A stretch of DNA of 64,000 nucleotides from Ziziphus jujuba (Eukaryota; Streptophyta; Magnoliopsida; Rosales; Rhamnaceae). The stretch is taken from assembly GCF_031755915.1 (NCBI RefSeq), contig NC_083384.1, positions 4,859,501-4,923,500 on the forward strand, given 5' to 3'. The position numbers and the translations under genes are program-made. Position 1 is the first letter of the stretch, and each line of letters opens with the position of its first letter. The notes beneath the pieces were generated by a model, which was not told the DNA's origin, ran no database searches, and worked only from the letters and a program-made list of their open reading frames with translations. Below, piece after piece: positions 13,077 through 25,931 of this stretch.

Positions 13077-14764
13077 TCAGAACACCTGGAAAAACAAACT
13101 TGTTGATCCATCACCAAATGATTTCAGATCTGCAGGTTTTACAAGAGCCCTGCATAGCGGGCATGTCCGTTCCCTCTCAAACCTGGGAAAAAGCATAGGG
13201 ATTCATCAGTAACCCAAAATAGAAATAGCAACACATGTATAACACTGAACGTGGCAACTAAGCTGCTTTTGGCTTGGTAGAATTATGTTCCTTCCCAGTC
13301 CCCCAAACTGCAGGGTCTACCATGTTACCACACTTAACATACAAAGTACGCCACTATACTTTTTGTGGCCTGGTAACCAAGTGTTGTGGTTCTTCCCAAT
13401 CCCCCCAAAACTGCAGTGCCGTCCTCATCATATTTTGTTGAACAACAAGAACAACAATTGACATGTGCATTATCTCAAACACTGTTCCCATGCTTTACAC
13501 CACCAATTCAAATGCACACAACAATGTCAAATTGGTCAAGCGAGAACTCTTAATTGGAACAACTTTACCTCGAACCACACAATAGTAAAAGATTCAACCA
13601 TGAAATAAAAAACTGAATCACAATATAGCAATTAGTCAATCTATTAGATCCTCCAACCACTTATACCTCGAACTACACAATTGTAAAAGATTCAACCATA
13701 AAATAAAAAATTGAATCACAATACAGCAATTAGTCAATCTATTAGTTCCTCCAACCACTTAAGACTGTTTCTTGAAAACTTCATCATGATGCAACTGAAA
13801 GCAATTTTACGTAATAAAGAGATGGTGCCACTTAAAGTAATTTGGAAGAAAAGTTTCTTATGATGGACAACAGAACTAAATGAAATTTACTCAGAAGGAA
13901 AACAAACTGACCACTCAGAGACACAGTCCTCACAAAAGATGTGCTTGCAACGTAGAAGAATTGGAGTATGCATCTTCTCCTGGCATATAGCACATAGATC
14001 ACCAGCTGCATTGACCTGCATTAGAAAGTTGACAACTTAAACTTGCATGGACAAATTGCCTTTTCACAGAAAGATTCAGAACCAGCATGGAAGTCCGAAA
14101 ACTACAAAATCCTAAACAAAATTGTTATAAAATAAATAAAAACAAATACAAGCAGCAAAATAATTAGAAAAGAGAAAACATTGGTCAAAGACCAAGGATC
14201 AAGCCAGTTTTTCATTTCATGCTTCTAAAGAATACAAGCTGGCGTAAGCTAAAAGGGATTTAATACAGCATCGGCATTTCTTGGGATATGGGATCTACAT
14301 GTCATGCAAGAGAACGTTCAGTAATAAGGGATGCCTTGCAAGGGAAAGCAAGTAGGCTCACAAGATTAAATTGAGTTTGATCGGCTAATAGGATTTTATG
14401 AGTAGTTACTGACATCAGGCCAAAGAAGAAGAAGAAGGAGAATAAGAAGAAGAAGAAGAAGAAGACAGCAAGAAAGAGAGAAGAAAACACAGTACACGCT
14501 AGGTAGTTATGCAGCCTAAATTCCTACTAATATTGTATCATTTGGTACAATAAGAGGATAATTTGATAACTTATCTTGAATTAGAGGTTTATTCAATTGG
14601 GACTTTATTAAAGGATTGTTCATTCAAGTTGCCTAGCTATGTCTATAGAATATAAATATATAAAAATACCTGCTCTGATGTTGCATATGCCCCATAATGC
14701 ACCTCTTTTCGTGACAGTGCCTTTAATGCAGCAAAGAAGGATTGCACCTAACCATATAAACAAA

Positions 14765-14801
<37 letters not shown>

Positions 14802-16745
14802 AGAGACAGTGTGAAAATACCACTCAAGACATATTGTGAATCTCATGAATAAAGGATAAAATTAGAAGGGGGAAAAAAATGGAGAACATAGGAAATACAG
14901 ATCTATTAAAAACAAAACCTCACCTTCTCAACAACAGCTGTGAGCTTGAAAGTCAGATACAACCCTGTCATTAATGATGAAAAGAGGCCTCCATATTCTT
15001 TGTTCAAGAAAAAACGATACCAGACTGGTGTTGGCAATAAAGCACGGTAAAGCAGCAGCAAATATTCAACCAAAGTTAGCATTTGACCCTGAAAAAAAGG
15101 TACTGCTCAGAAAATAATAGAAAAAAAAGATATATACAGCTAAAATATGGGCATGACTGTTCCACTATAAATTTTGAGAAACATGTTACCGACAAAGAGT
15201 ATACGAAGAGCTTAAGTAAGTTCCTCTTGTTACTCTAGGCAAAAAGAATAAAATATTCATAATTGCTTGGATTTAATTACTCACCTGCTTACGGTAATTT
15301 CTGCCTCTGCTGTTCTTGTAGTATATCAATAGGAGACATTTGAACACCATTGCTGCCTGCCGGACCAAGGTATCTAAAAGAAAAAATTATAAGAAATTAC
15401 CACAAGGCCCTGAAACTGTATATATTTGAGTACTAGAAAACAAACAATCACCATAACACAATCTTTTGCTACATACTATAAAAGTTCGATAAATTTATTC
15501 AATGACACTGAAAAATCAGGACAAGAACATACCATTGACCATGATGATGAACATGGCATGCCAGAAGGGTGGTATAACTTTGGGAGGAAGCATCACTAAT
15601 GGGTACAAAAGATCATCGTTCTGGAACCACCAGTAAACACTAACAACATGAAACGTGAATGCAAGTGAGATGCCAACAAGTACAGAGATTTTCCTCTCTC
15701 CCTGCAGCCACCAACGATCAGAGTGCTAAGTAAACCAAAGCTCTCTATGCACACACAGAAAATGACATTGTCTACTAGTTGTTAAAATTGATACCTTCAA
15801 AGCTGTCTGTTTTCTTAGAATATCATTTGATTTGAACATGACAATAGCAATCCAAATCGTGACAAAAAAACCTGCATGCAATTCAATCAATGCAAGGGGA
15901 AAAAAAGAAGAAGCAAAAGTTAAAAAATTAAAAGGAATGTTGCAAAGAGAGCATCCTAAAAGCATTAGTTAATGTAAATCACAACAAAGGTAAACGAAAT
16001 AAATTATAAATTTTATATTAGGTGCCCCCAGAAAGTTAGAAGTGCAACCACCGCATAATCAGCAGAATGTTAACACCAAAACAAGCTAAGAAATTAAATT
16101 ACAACCGAAGTTCAATTTCAGAACAAGTAAGATTATTAACATGATTAGAAAAGAGTTACCTTGCAAATGCTGCCGGATGAAAACCACCAATAGAAGCAAA
16201 GAAAAGGGCAGGACCTGCTCAATCCACTTGGCAGCCTGCTGGATATCATATCTCTGGTAAGAAGAATCCCTGGCATTAGCCCCACCTCCATCTCCTATTT
16301 CTCCATCAGAGCCTCCATTTACTGTCTGTGAAACCCCCTCTCCAGCTCCACGATCAATCCTATCATCACCCTGACCCCCCTCCGGCACCACAACCTCATT
16401 CTGGGAAGCACTTGCTTCCCTTCCCTGCACAACTGCTAAGCCAGTCCCTTCCCTGTCAAGTTCTTGTTCGCCTGCTCCAATTATCCTGATTGAAACCTCC
16501 CCATCATTGGTGCTCGTCACTGCCACAGGCTCGTCCAGCTGACCACGAAGGCGATCCCTGAAACGCCCCGCAATTAAACCCTCTGTTTCCTGATGATTAG
16601 AGCGGCCCCGAAGAAGATTAGAGTACTCCAACAACGTGGAGAGCGGTGCTTGGATTATATTCGCAGCGGAAAGCAAACCACCGTATCTTCTTGAAATACT
16701 ATTACTACTTCTATACGCCTCGGAATTGCCACCAGGCGCTTCCAT
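13077..16745 (-). CDS. RNFT-type RING finger membrane E3 ubiquitin ligase
   Basis: Eight exons on the minus strand: 16745-16160, 15871-15795, 15701-15533, 15373-15285, 15088-14924, 14747-14670, 14015-13912 and 13182-13077. They join in frame to 457 aa. The first 160 residues are Gly/Ser/acidic and probably disordered. From [20 protein letters not shown] on there are several hydrophobic segments ([59 protein letters not shown]) typical of the multi-pass RNFT fold in an internal membrane. A C3HC4 RING near the C-terminus reads [17 protein letters not shown], with all eight ligands present. The start is the first ATG after an in-frame non-conserved stretch and begins [11 protein letters not shown]. 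By family it should transfer ubiquitin at the ER or Golgi membrane; substrates are unknown. Confidence 0.9.
13566..13761. repeat. two-copy tandem repeat of about 98 bp in an intron of the RING gene
   Basis: Unit 1 (13566-13663) and unit 2 (13664-13761) differ at only a few positions; both begin TACCTCGAAC and end CCTCCAACCACTTA. It lies between RING exons 7 and 8 and contains no coding frame. Confidence 0.85.
14427..14463. repeat. (GAA)n-rich tract in an intron of the RING gene
   Basis: A run of GAA/GAG triplets lies between the exons at 14015-13912 and 14747-14670. The reverse frame reads as poly-Phe/Leu and is not a gene. Confidence 0.7.
14769..14801. repeat. (GA)n microsatellite
   Basis: An uninterrupted alternating GA tract of about 30 nt in the intron next to the 14747-14670 exon. 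It generates spurious Arg/Glu and Leu/Ser frames on the two strands. Confidence 0.9.
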
Positions 16746-19700
16746 TTGTCTATGTCTCCCAACCCTAACCCATTTGCAGGAATTTAAAAAGCAAAAGCGA
16801 GAATGAATAAACAATATATAACAAGAAAATAAAAAAAAATAAAAAATAAAAATTATTGCCAAAAAGCATACCTACGAAAGCGCAGCACCGTCGCGTAGGC
16901 ACCTGAAAAAAATCAATGGAGAGACTTCCTACCGCAAACCCTAACCCTAAAGCAGGAACGGGAATAAGAGCTCATGGCAGCCGATGTCATTAACAGCAAA
17001 TTTACGGCGAATTGGATGGATGGGGAAGGCAGGGGGAGGGAGTGTTTGGACGGAAGGGAAGAGTTAGGGCTTTTGATCAAATCCACTCACAAAAATTCAA
17101 ATTCCAACCCAAAATAAAAAAGTAGAACAAGAAATCGTGAGGAAGAAGAAATTGTGGATTTGGTTGAAAGTTGAGTCGTTCTTTCTCAATTTCCCTCTCT
17201 CGGATATTTAATATCTTCTTCCTTTCTTTCTTTCGTTTTCTTTGGTTTTTCTTTTTTTTTTTTTTTAATTCTTTTACTTGTTGATTTTGCTTTATTAATT
17301 TCTTTCTTCTCTTTCTCGCTCAGCTCAATTCAGAAACAGGGCGAGGAAAGAGAAGGGAAATTGGAAAGAAAGAGAGAGAAAGAGAGTTCACCAATAAAGA
17401 CAAGAAAACGGAAGAAAATTAAGCATTTCGTTCTTTTCGTCAAACATGGGTCTTAACCTTATATCATGCGCATCTATACATGTATGCGTACACATACATA
17501 TACATATACATACACCGGACATATCGGATGTCCGATCAATACATACTCTCTCATCACCCATCATCATCAAATCATTGTAATAAATAATAATATAAAAAGA
17601 TGAAAGCTCTTTTTTCTTTTTTTCTTTTTTTTAACGCAAATCCAAATTTAAACAAAAGAAAAATCAATAATTCTTATTGTACTCTTCTGTTTTTTTTGTT
17701 TTTTTTTTTTGGGCAATACATAAGTTTTTTTGTATTGAATTTTTCTGTCACGAGAACAAAGAATACAACTATAAAATTTTGAAAATAATGTTTTGCGTAT
17801 GATAGTGTTTTCATAATTTAATATATTAAAAATTTATAACAAAACTTTTCTAGAAAAAAAGAATAGATTTATAAAATAATGTACATAAATAGCAACAAAA
17901 ACAAAAACATAATTTACTTAAAAGAATCCTTGCGGATTGAAGTAAAATTGTAATCTTTAAAAAAAGGAAATATGATATGTTGATACATGTCACACGGAAT
18001 TGTTTTGTAGTTTATTATTATTGTAAATAGATTTACAAGTACGTTATTCTTTAATTCTTTGAGATTAATAAAAGGAAGAGTGACAAGCATTAATAAGTTA
18101 TGTAATGGGTCAAAATCCGCATTGTCCCCACTTAGACTTGGCAAAAGTTGTACGGGGCTCTAGACTGGGCCTTAAATTGTGGTTCAACTTTGAAGAAAGC
18201 CCAATCAAATTCCCTTTTGATGGAGCCTTTGTTTGTTGAATTCGGCCTCAAAACCATCCAGCACATTCATGGCATTGGAAACCCATCGCACCTTGGATGC
18301 CGACATCATGATTTTCTCATCTTCATTTCTTTTTTCTTCTTCTCTTTTCTTATAAACTATATATGCATGTAATCCATGCGGTTACAAATCCACACGTCTA
18401 GGTATAAGTTTAAGTTCCAATAATATTGATTGATTAAAACATACATATAGATACATATATATATATATATATGCATATAATTAAGGAATGGAAGTAACTC
18501 AAACATTGGTGCCAAAAAGAGTTGGTTTGCATGTTTTAGATATCTTAAAAGAATAAAGCCAATGAGGATATGTTTCGAACAGGCCTAGAATTTTTAAGAT
18601 GAATTACACCAATAAGAAAGCTTATGATTTTGATATAATAAGCTATTTTGATGCTAATGGATTGGTTTGAGAAATAGTCGAAGATCAATTAGTGGATATT
18701 GTAGATTTATTGGTGGAAGATACTCTCCAATGCATAAGGAAGCAAGCAAGCAACAGAATAATAGTGGAAACAGTGAAGGGGGAAATAGTAGTGGCCTTAT
18801 TCATCATATTTGAATATCAAATCAGAAACAATATCTCTAGGTTACAAAGGAAATTCCTAAAAGTTTCTAATAAATTTTTTTTTTTTTTTTTTTGTCGTGT
18901 ACCAAATGAAACATTACAAATTTATATGCTCCAACTTGAGAAAGAGTGTTAAATGCAAAGGGAGTTTGATATTTTTTGACAATTTCAATCTCTCTTTTAT
19001 CTTTTCTCTTTTCTTGTGCAACAATGTTTATTATGAACCAATTTGATACCCAATGTGTTGGCATTGAAAACTTAGGTAGACTAGAAACCAAATGTTTTGA
19101 GCTGTCCCGGCTCCCGAGGGTTTCGGGTGATGGGACCCATACCCAATGCCATGTAAGAAGATTTTTGTATTGAAAGGACACGTGGGTGAACAGGGACCCA
19201 AAAAGACAACAAACAACAAACTAGCCTTTTTTTTTATTTTAACATTTTATATTTTGGTTGAATTCGCTGAATTGGTTAGAGAAATAGAAGATGAGTGAGG
19301 AAGAGATAGAGACGTTGTCATTCTTGCCCCAAGCATTCAACAACACGACGGCGCTTCATCACGAGCCATGGTGGCCCCGTTGGATGCGCTGTGCCTGATT
19401 AGACCATCCTTCCCTTCCTCTCTTCCGAGTCTTAGTGTGGTCCTTTTGGCCTATTATTTTCCCCATGCCATGGCTCTGGAATTCAGAACCTTCTATTTTG
19501 CCTTTCATCAAGTATTTTTGGCTAATTGTGAAAATGTCAATTACACCTCGTGAATATGATATATGATAGTATGGAATATATATATATATATATATAAAAT
19601 ATAGCAATTTTGCTGTAAAATGTACATATATAATCTACTTACTATAATCAAATAAAGTACATGTAATGTAATGGAATGAACATGGCCTTGGTGCCAAAGA

Positions 19701-21560
19701 TATGCCCTACTTGAATAACAAAATTCTCAAGTAGAATATTCGATTATATATTTTTGAAAAGATTAAAGAAGAGAGGGAAGGGTGAAATGGTCAATGTGGA
19801 AGCAATGATTGAGAGTGGCTTTACATCCCACAATTCCACTTTTATTTTGTTGCTTTTGTTTAGTAAGTGGTGGAAAGGAATGTAGGTGAACCTCTTCAAA
19901 TGACGGTTTTGCCCACTGCCGACTTACATGCCTCCGATTGTGGTCCACTGTGGAGCTGTGCATGGGAACGACTCGGATCCTATGGAACTGGCCAAATCCT
20001 CGTGTCTGTTACAAATTTATTACACAAAATCCCAACACCAAAATTAGTATCAGGAATATATGAAATAAATCCAACAAAACAAGTAAATAAATAAAATCCA
20101 ATTCCATTCACAACACCCCCGAATAAATAAATGAATAAATAAATCCACACAACACTCTTTCAAGGTTGTGATGGGCTCCCTCTATGCCCACCATAATTTC
20201 TTTCTTTTGGTGCATTTTTCAGAGAAATAATAATATGATAATAATGTTGCTTCTATTACTAAATTGTTTTAAACTTTTAAACCAGTCTTTAATCAAAACC
20301 GGGAGTACGTGGATCATTCAAGAAGCACATAACAAAATATATATATTATATTACTGTATCTAATGGATTTCTAATCTGTTATGATTATCATCTTATTCAA
20401 GTTTTCTTTTTTTATATTTAAATTTTGAAACATTGGACGAAATTTAAGCTTTTGATTATTTTGTTTTACCATTTGAAAAAGAAGGTAAAAGGAAAATGAT
20501 TGCAAATGGGTAAATATTAGACACATGTTTCCTTTTAACTTGTATTGCGGGAACAAATTTGACTTCAATTGAAAATAATGAAAATAATTAAACCAAAAAA
20601 ATAATAATGAAAGAAGGTGATCGTGTGAAGGTAAAGCACGTTGACAATGAAACAACTGAAACTCAAAATGTGTCATTGTCTTTGTAATAAGCACCTTTTT
20701 TTTTTCGTTGGAAAAATAATAAGCTCTTTCTTAACAAGGTTTATTAGAAAATATTCATCCAAAACAAATTAAAATATCCATCCAAAACAAACAAACTTTT
20801 CAAACAAATTTTATTTTTTAGAAAATGGGAAGAAAAATAAAAACAATTATGCAGCAACAGAAAAATTGCCAAAGTGATTACAGCGGCCAAGTTTTTATAT
20901 TGGTTTCTCATTTATTAATGCTATAAGACAAGAAAACACAAACAAACTGATTTTAAAGCGCTTTCTCATTTGACAAACTGGAAAATGGGTTTCCGTGGCT
21001 CAATTGTAGTGAAATTTTGAAGTCAAAAAAGTCTTTAACATTTTGGTACCTCAAAATTTTTGATCAAACATAATGTATCTAACAATATTTTGCATTAACT
21101 CTAACAAATCCCTACTAATTCAACTAAAATTAGCTCACTTTGATCTAACATAAATTGCGTAAAATCTTTAAACAAAATAAGAACTAAAAATTGGAAATGA
21201 AAGTTTTGATTCAATGAAGTTTTTTTTGTGAAAAAATAGTGAGTAATACTTTGCAACCAGAACTCGAACAAATTCAATTGAATTCAAACCAAAATGTTAG
21301 CTGGCATTAATCCAACAAAAATTGCGACAAAAAAGTATTTATAAACTCAAAATTAGGCTATGCAAATACAAGCCTATAAAATTTTCAATTTACGAAATAA
21401 ACAAAATAAATACTTTGAAAACTCTGATTCAAAAAGGAAAAAAAAAAAAAAAAAAGAAGAAGAAACAAACAAAGCAAGAAAGAATAATAACAAATGCCAA
21501 AATTGTTTTATTTTCTATTTTCCATTTTTTTTGAACAATATAAAAAAGAAAAAGAAAAAG
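16746..21560. other. long spacer: RING gene leader, then AT-rich DNA without a supported gene
   Basis: The first 450 bp are the presumed 5' leader and promoter of the RING gene (CT-rich when read on the minus strand near 17150-17330). From 17400 to 21560 I see only AT-rich DNA, short (AT)n tracts (about 18455-18472 and 19577-19597), poly-T at about 18877-18893, and short frames without recognisable content. Nothing here supports a protein, tRNA or rRNA gene. Confidence 0.5.
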
Positions 21561-21564
21561 AAAA

Positions 21565-21568
<4 letters not shown>

Positions 21569-21597
<29 letters not shown>
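21569..21597. repeat. (CT)n microsatellite at the head of the DUF1191 gene leader
   Basis: An alternating CT tract of about 28 nt, followed by more CT-rich sequence up to about 21960. CT-rich tracts near transcription starts are common in plant promoters and leaders; that role here is inferred. Confidence 0.8.
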
Positions 21598-21599
<2 letters not shown>

Positions 21600-21600
<1 letters not shown>

Positions 21601-23005
21601 GTTTCTCTCTCTATCTTTCTGTCTTTCTGTCTTTTTGTTTTCACTTCCACCGGTCCATCATCCTCTCTCTGCTGAGCGTTGGCCTTCTACATCTTGAGGA
21701 GGAGCTTTTTCTCCTTTCCCTCTTAGATTTTCCTTCTAAATCTCTTGGGATTACTTTCTCGTAAACCCCCTCAAAATCTCCTTCTAAACCTCTATCAAAT
21801 CCCGGTTTTTTATTTATTTATTTATTTTTTTCTCAAATCTACTACTCTATTGAACCACTTTTTACTGGGAAAAAAAAGCCCACCTTTTTTTTTTTCTCTC
21901 TCTGATCCTAGAATTTTTTTCCATAGTTCTTCTCTCACTCTCTTTCTCTGTGTTCTTCTCCAGATTTGGCCAAAATGCAGACCATCCGCAGTGAATGAGA
22001 TCATTGCGACTCTGATTCTTCCACCCACTTTGTTTCTCAGGGCTGTTGCGAGCCATTACTGCTTGTGATCTTTGCCTGGGGAATTAATGATGATTTTCTT
22101 GAAGATTCTGGGATTCTTACGCGTTTTGTGGGTTGTGATTCTGGGTCTTCCTGAGTTTCTCATTCTGGGTTTTTGAGGCTGTACACTTCCGCCATTGCAG
22201 CAGGAAAAAAAAAAAAAAAAAAAAAGCCAAGCTTTACTCTGAAGTTTTGGGGCTGCTCTCAAAAACCCCAGTACGAATCTTTCTCATCCGTACGGAAATC
22301 AGGTATTTTCGGTTGGCCTCCTCTGCTAAAATAGTGAGAACTCCATATGGGTTATTGATTTTGGTGCTGAATCTACGTTATTTTGCTTCTGATTTGTTGA
22401 AAACCCGGTGAAAAAAAAAAAAAAAATTCGAGCTTTTGCTATTTGACCGTGTATTGGGAGAGTTTTCATGGGTGCTTTAATTTCTATTTACCACACTTCT
22501 TGTCGAGGAGAAATATGGTGAAGATTCTGGGTTTTGAATTCCTTTGAGAAATGAGGTGCCAAAAAGATTCCTGTTTGTTGTTTGTGTATGGTCTTTGAGA
22601 GGAGCTTTCTTTTTACAGGGATTCCAAAAGGGAAAAGTTATAACCTGAGGAAGAGCATAAGGAATTGCAACGGTTGAAACATTCAAAGCTGCTTTTTAAT
22701 ATCTCGTCCCTCTCAGATTCAGAGAGAATATATTATGTATTTTTTTCTTTAATCTACTATCCGTTGTTTCCGTTTATTAGTCGCAAAACGTGGCTCCAAG
22801 TATGTTTTTAGGAGGCTGAGACCAGAAGATTGGAAGCGTGCTTTGAAGAGCTTTATTGTGAATTTCCGTTGTTATTTTTTGGATCTGAGCAATATTTTTA
22901 TATATAGATATTGCTGTTAACTATCTGGGCTATATACTCTTGGGATTTTGCTAGCTCCGATTTGAGTGGCATTGTGCTGAAGTTTCAAAACCTCTAAAAG
23001 CATCG
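21600..23005 (+). other. probable long 5' leader of the DUF1191 gene
   Basis: About 1.4 kb of pyrimidine-rich then mixed sequence precedes the DUF1191 start. Several short upstream frames are present, for example ATG at 21975 with a stop 7 codons later. Donor-like (AATCAG|GTATTTT near 22301) and acceptor-like (TTTTTACAG|GG near 22618) sites suggest that part of this is a leader intron. No conserved protein is encoded. Confidence 0.4.
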
Positions 23006-23968
23006 ATGGGGCTTCTTGGTCGAAGTCTCGCGATGCTTTTTCTTCTGATTTGTTTCTCATGGCTGCCTGATCTCAATGCACAATCTACCAATGGGTCTTC
23101 AATAAGCAATGCCCGAGCTCTAGATGCACTTCTTCAAGATTATGCTTACAGGGCTTTTCGTCATCCCAAAACTGGCATTCCATTCGATGGGGCTGTTCCG
23201 TCGAATTTGACTGGAATTAAGGTTTCAGGCATGAGATTAAGGAGTGGTAGTTTATACAGGAGAGGTGTAGATATGTACAAAGAGTTTAAGATTCCCACTG
23301 GTGTCACTGAGAGTCAATATGTAGAGAGGCTTGTTTTAGTGTACCAAAATTTGGGCAATTGGTCTGAGACTTATTACCCTTTAGTTGGTCACACTTATGT
23401 AGCTCCAGTGCTTGGTCTTCTTGCTTATGATGCTTCAAACTTATCAGCGACAAATTTACAAGAACTGGATATTAGGGCCTCCTTAGCTCCCATATCGATC
23501 ATATTTCCGGATGTAAAAGCAGCCCCTTCTGGGATTGTGGCAAAGTGTGTTCGGTTTGACTTAAATGGATCAGTCAATTACAGCGGTTTGCTACCAGGCA
23601 ATACATGCTCAACCGTGCAACAGGGGCATTTCTCTATAGTGTTTGAGTCTATTGCTCCTTCTCCACAGCCGGTCTCTCCAAGTCCTACACCAAATGTGGC
23701 TCCTCCACCTGGTAAAAGAGAGGAGAAGAATAATTCAAAAATATGGATAATCATTGGGTCTGTGGTGGGTGGATTAGCATTGCTTGTATTGTCAGCATTT
23801 TTGGTACTATGGGTGCAGAAGTATAAGCAGAGGAAGAAAATGCAACGGATGGAGAGGGCTGCAGAGGTAGGAGAAGCCTTGCATATGACCTCCGTTGGGA
23901 ATACCAGGGCACCTGCAGCAACGGGGACTCGAACACAACCAGTCCTTGAGAGCGAATTAGTGCCTTGA
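23006..23968 (+). CDS. DUF1191 single-pass membrane protein
   Basis: Intronless, 320 aa. Residues 1-25 are a signal peptide (MGLLGRSLAMLFLLICFSWL, then PDLNAQ). The extracellular part, residues 26-245, has several N-glycosylation sequons (NGS, NLT, NWS, NLS, NYS), the RALDALLQDYAYRAF start typical of the family, and a Pro/Ser-rich stalk (APSPQPVSPSPTPNVAPPPG). A single membrane helix spans residues 246-270 (IWIIIGSVVGGLALLVL...), followed by a basic KYKQRKKMQRMERAAEVGE stop-transfer and a short cytoplasmic tail. The length and layout match plant DUF1191 proteins such as those at At4g23720 and At1g62981. The function is unknown; a plasma-membrane location is expected. The neighbours give no functional hint. 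Confidence 0.88.
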   Translation: MGLLGRSLAMLFLLICFSWLPDLNAQSTNGSSISNARALDALLQDYAYRAFRHPKTGIPFDGAVPSNLTGIKVSGMRLRSGSLYRRGVDMYKEFKIPTGVTESQYVERLVLVYQNLGNWSETYYPLVGHTYVAPVLGLLAYDASNLSATNLQELDIRASLAPISIIFPDVKAAPSGIVAKCVRFDLNGSVNYSGLLPGNTCSTVQQGHFSIVFESIAPSPQPVSPSPTPNVAPPPGKREEKNNSKIWIIIGSVVGGLALLVLSAFLVLWVQKYKQRKKMQRMERAAEVGEALHMTSVGNTRAPAATGTRTQPVLESELVP

Positions 23969-24459
23969 TTCCTCACCATTTATACAACCTTTCCACTGCA
24001 GTCAGTCCAGCTGCCACAATTCACATTCAAAAAAACAAAAAAAAAAAAGAAAGTTCAAACTCCCGTATTCAAGAAATTCTTCAAATCACACCTGTTTTTG
24101 GTGGTGTTTTCCATTTCCCTTTTTTACTTTTTTTTTCCCGTTCTTTCTTAGGGCTCTTCATTTAGTGTGGTAATATAGCATTTTTGTGTACATCTATTAT
24201 GGCTCACAAAACCTTCCCTATAGTTCTATGATTCATTTTGTGTTGTGAACGTAGCCAAAAAGTGATTCTATTTGTGATGAATTCTAGTTGTTTCATTGAC
24301 AAGGAATAAAAAAAGTTTATATCCCATCTCTTTCGGTTATTTGTATTTTATTTTCATGATGAATGTTCAAACTCATTTGATGACCACTTCTACCATTACA
24401 TTTTGGTCATTTTATGGGTATTTGACATTTTGTTTGCAGTCACTTGCTAGAAAAGTATT

Positions 24460-24485
24460 GGGGGGGGGGGGGGGGGGGGGGGGGG
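24460..24485 (+). repeat. poly-G tract of 26 nt
   Basis: An uninterrupted run of G follows AAAAGTATT. Runs this long are rare in plant nuclear DNA, can form G-quadruplexes and are hard to sequence, so the length should be treated as approximate. Confidence 0.9.
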
Positions 24486-25897
24486 ACAAAGCTTACATGC
24501 ACCAAACCTTTGGTATTCATTCATTCAAATTCTAGTTGTTTCATTGAAAGTAAATTATTTTAATGCTCGGAGACCTTTCTGTTCTTAAAAGTTGTTTCCA
24601 CCTAACCAAGACTAACTTGTCAATAGCTCTAGTTGACTGTTCTGTTAGATGACTGCATTTATACGAAGAATAGGCATACGCCAAACGAAGCATGGGTATA
24701 ATTGTACATGGATCATGGTTTTTAGCAATAAATAAATAAAAAAAATAAAATAAACAAAAACAAAAACAAAAACAAAGGAAGAATATGAAGATACATGTGG
24801 TATCCTGTGTGTCTGCCTCCTGGCATGGTGGGGCCTACTAATTCCAGTGAGCCATTGGTCAAACTCCAAATGTGACAATAACCAAAGTTGTAAAAAGCAG
24901 TCAAATCGTAAGTGTGACAAATAATTAATGTTCCAAAGCTACCCAAAAAAAAAAAAGGAAAGGAAAAGACAAATAATTAATGTTCCATGCCCACGGTTTC
25001 ACACTTTTCTTTTTTATTTTTTTTAAAAGGCATGGTATTACACGTATAATAATTAATATAGTAATAAATTTTTATTTCTTTTATTATATCAATTTTCTTT
25101 CTTGGCAAGTAAAATGGGTAAATCGGAGTTATTAAAACTTAATGTTATTTTTCTTCATTTATGAATTATGATGGTATCGTTTTGTTGGATTCGTTCTTTC
25201 TTGGATAATCATGAGCATGGTTTTCCTAAATTGCCCAACACTTTACCCCAAAAATTAGATCTAAATTGTTTAAGGAAATTAATATTGACTAGTAAATGTT
25301 TTTCCAATGTAAAAAGGTGTAGGATTTCTTAATTTCACAAGATGTGTAAAATTCAACGGGCTATTGAAGCCTGTCTCACAAATAATCTTATATTTATGGA
25401 AAGTTGAATAATTTATATATCGTTGTAACAGAAAATTAAAAATATACCAATTTCTGTAAGGAAACGTTAACGGTAAAACGATAAACATATAAAAATTTAA
25501 AAATAATTTACTTTCAATAACTTTAAATTTAAATTTAAATTCAAATAAATTAACTATTATATTGATAGACTAGATGGATATTAAAATTTAATGTAATTTT
25601 ATTAAAATTCACCCAAGTCAAGTCCATAATTCAGAGCCTTTTGAGTTGCCATATCAAAGAAAATTAATAATTTATTTTTTCTATATATATATATATATAT
25701 ATAAAGAATATTCTTATTTCTTTTTATTTTGAAAATATTATTATTTCTTATTTTTATTTTCTTTTTGGTCAACAAAATAATATTTCTTATTGGAAGTGCT
25801 ATAAATGTATATGATCAGCCATCCAACAATATATAGTTCCATGTGAAGACGCTCCTCCAAATAAAAATAAAACGCTCCTCCAATTTATTTCTCATGA

Positions 25898-25931
25898 TTT
25901 TTTTTTTTTTTGGGGGGGGGGGGGGGGGGGG
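25898..25931 (+). repeat. poly-T/poly-G tract
   Basis: A run of about 14 T is followed directly by 20 G. The length may be unstable or a base-calling artefact. Confidence 0.9.
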
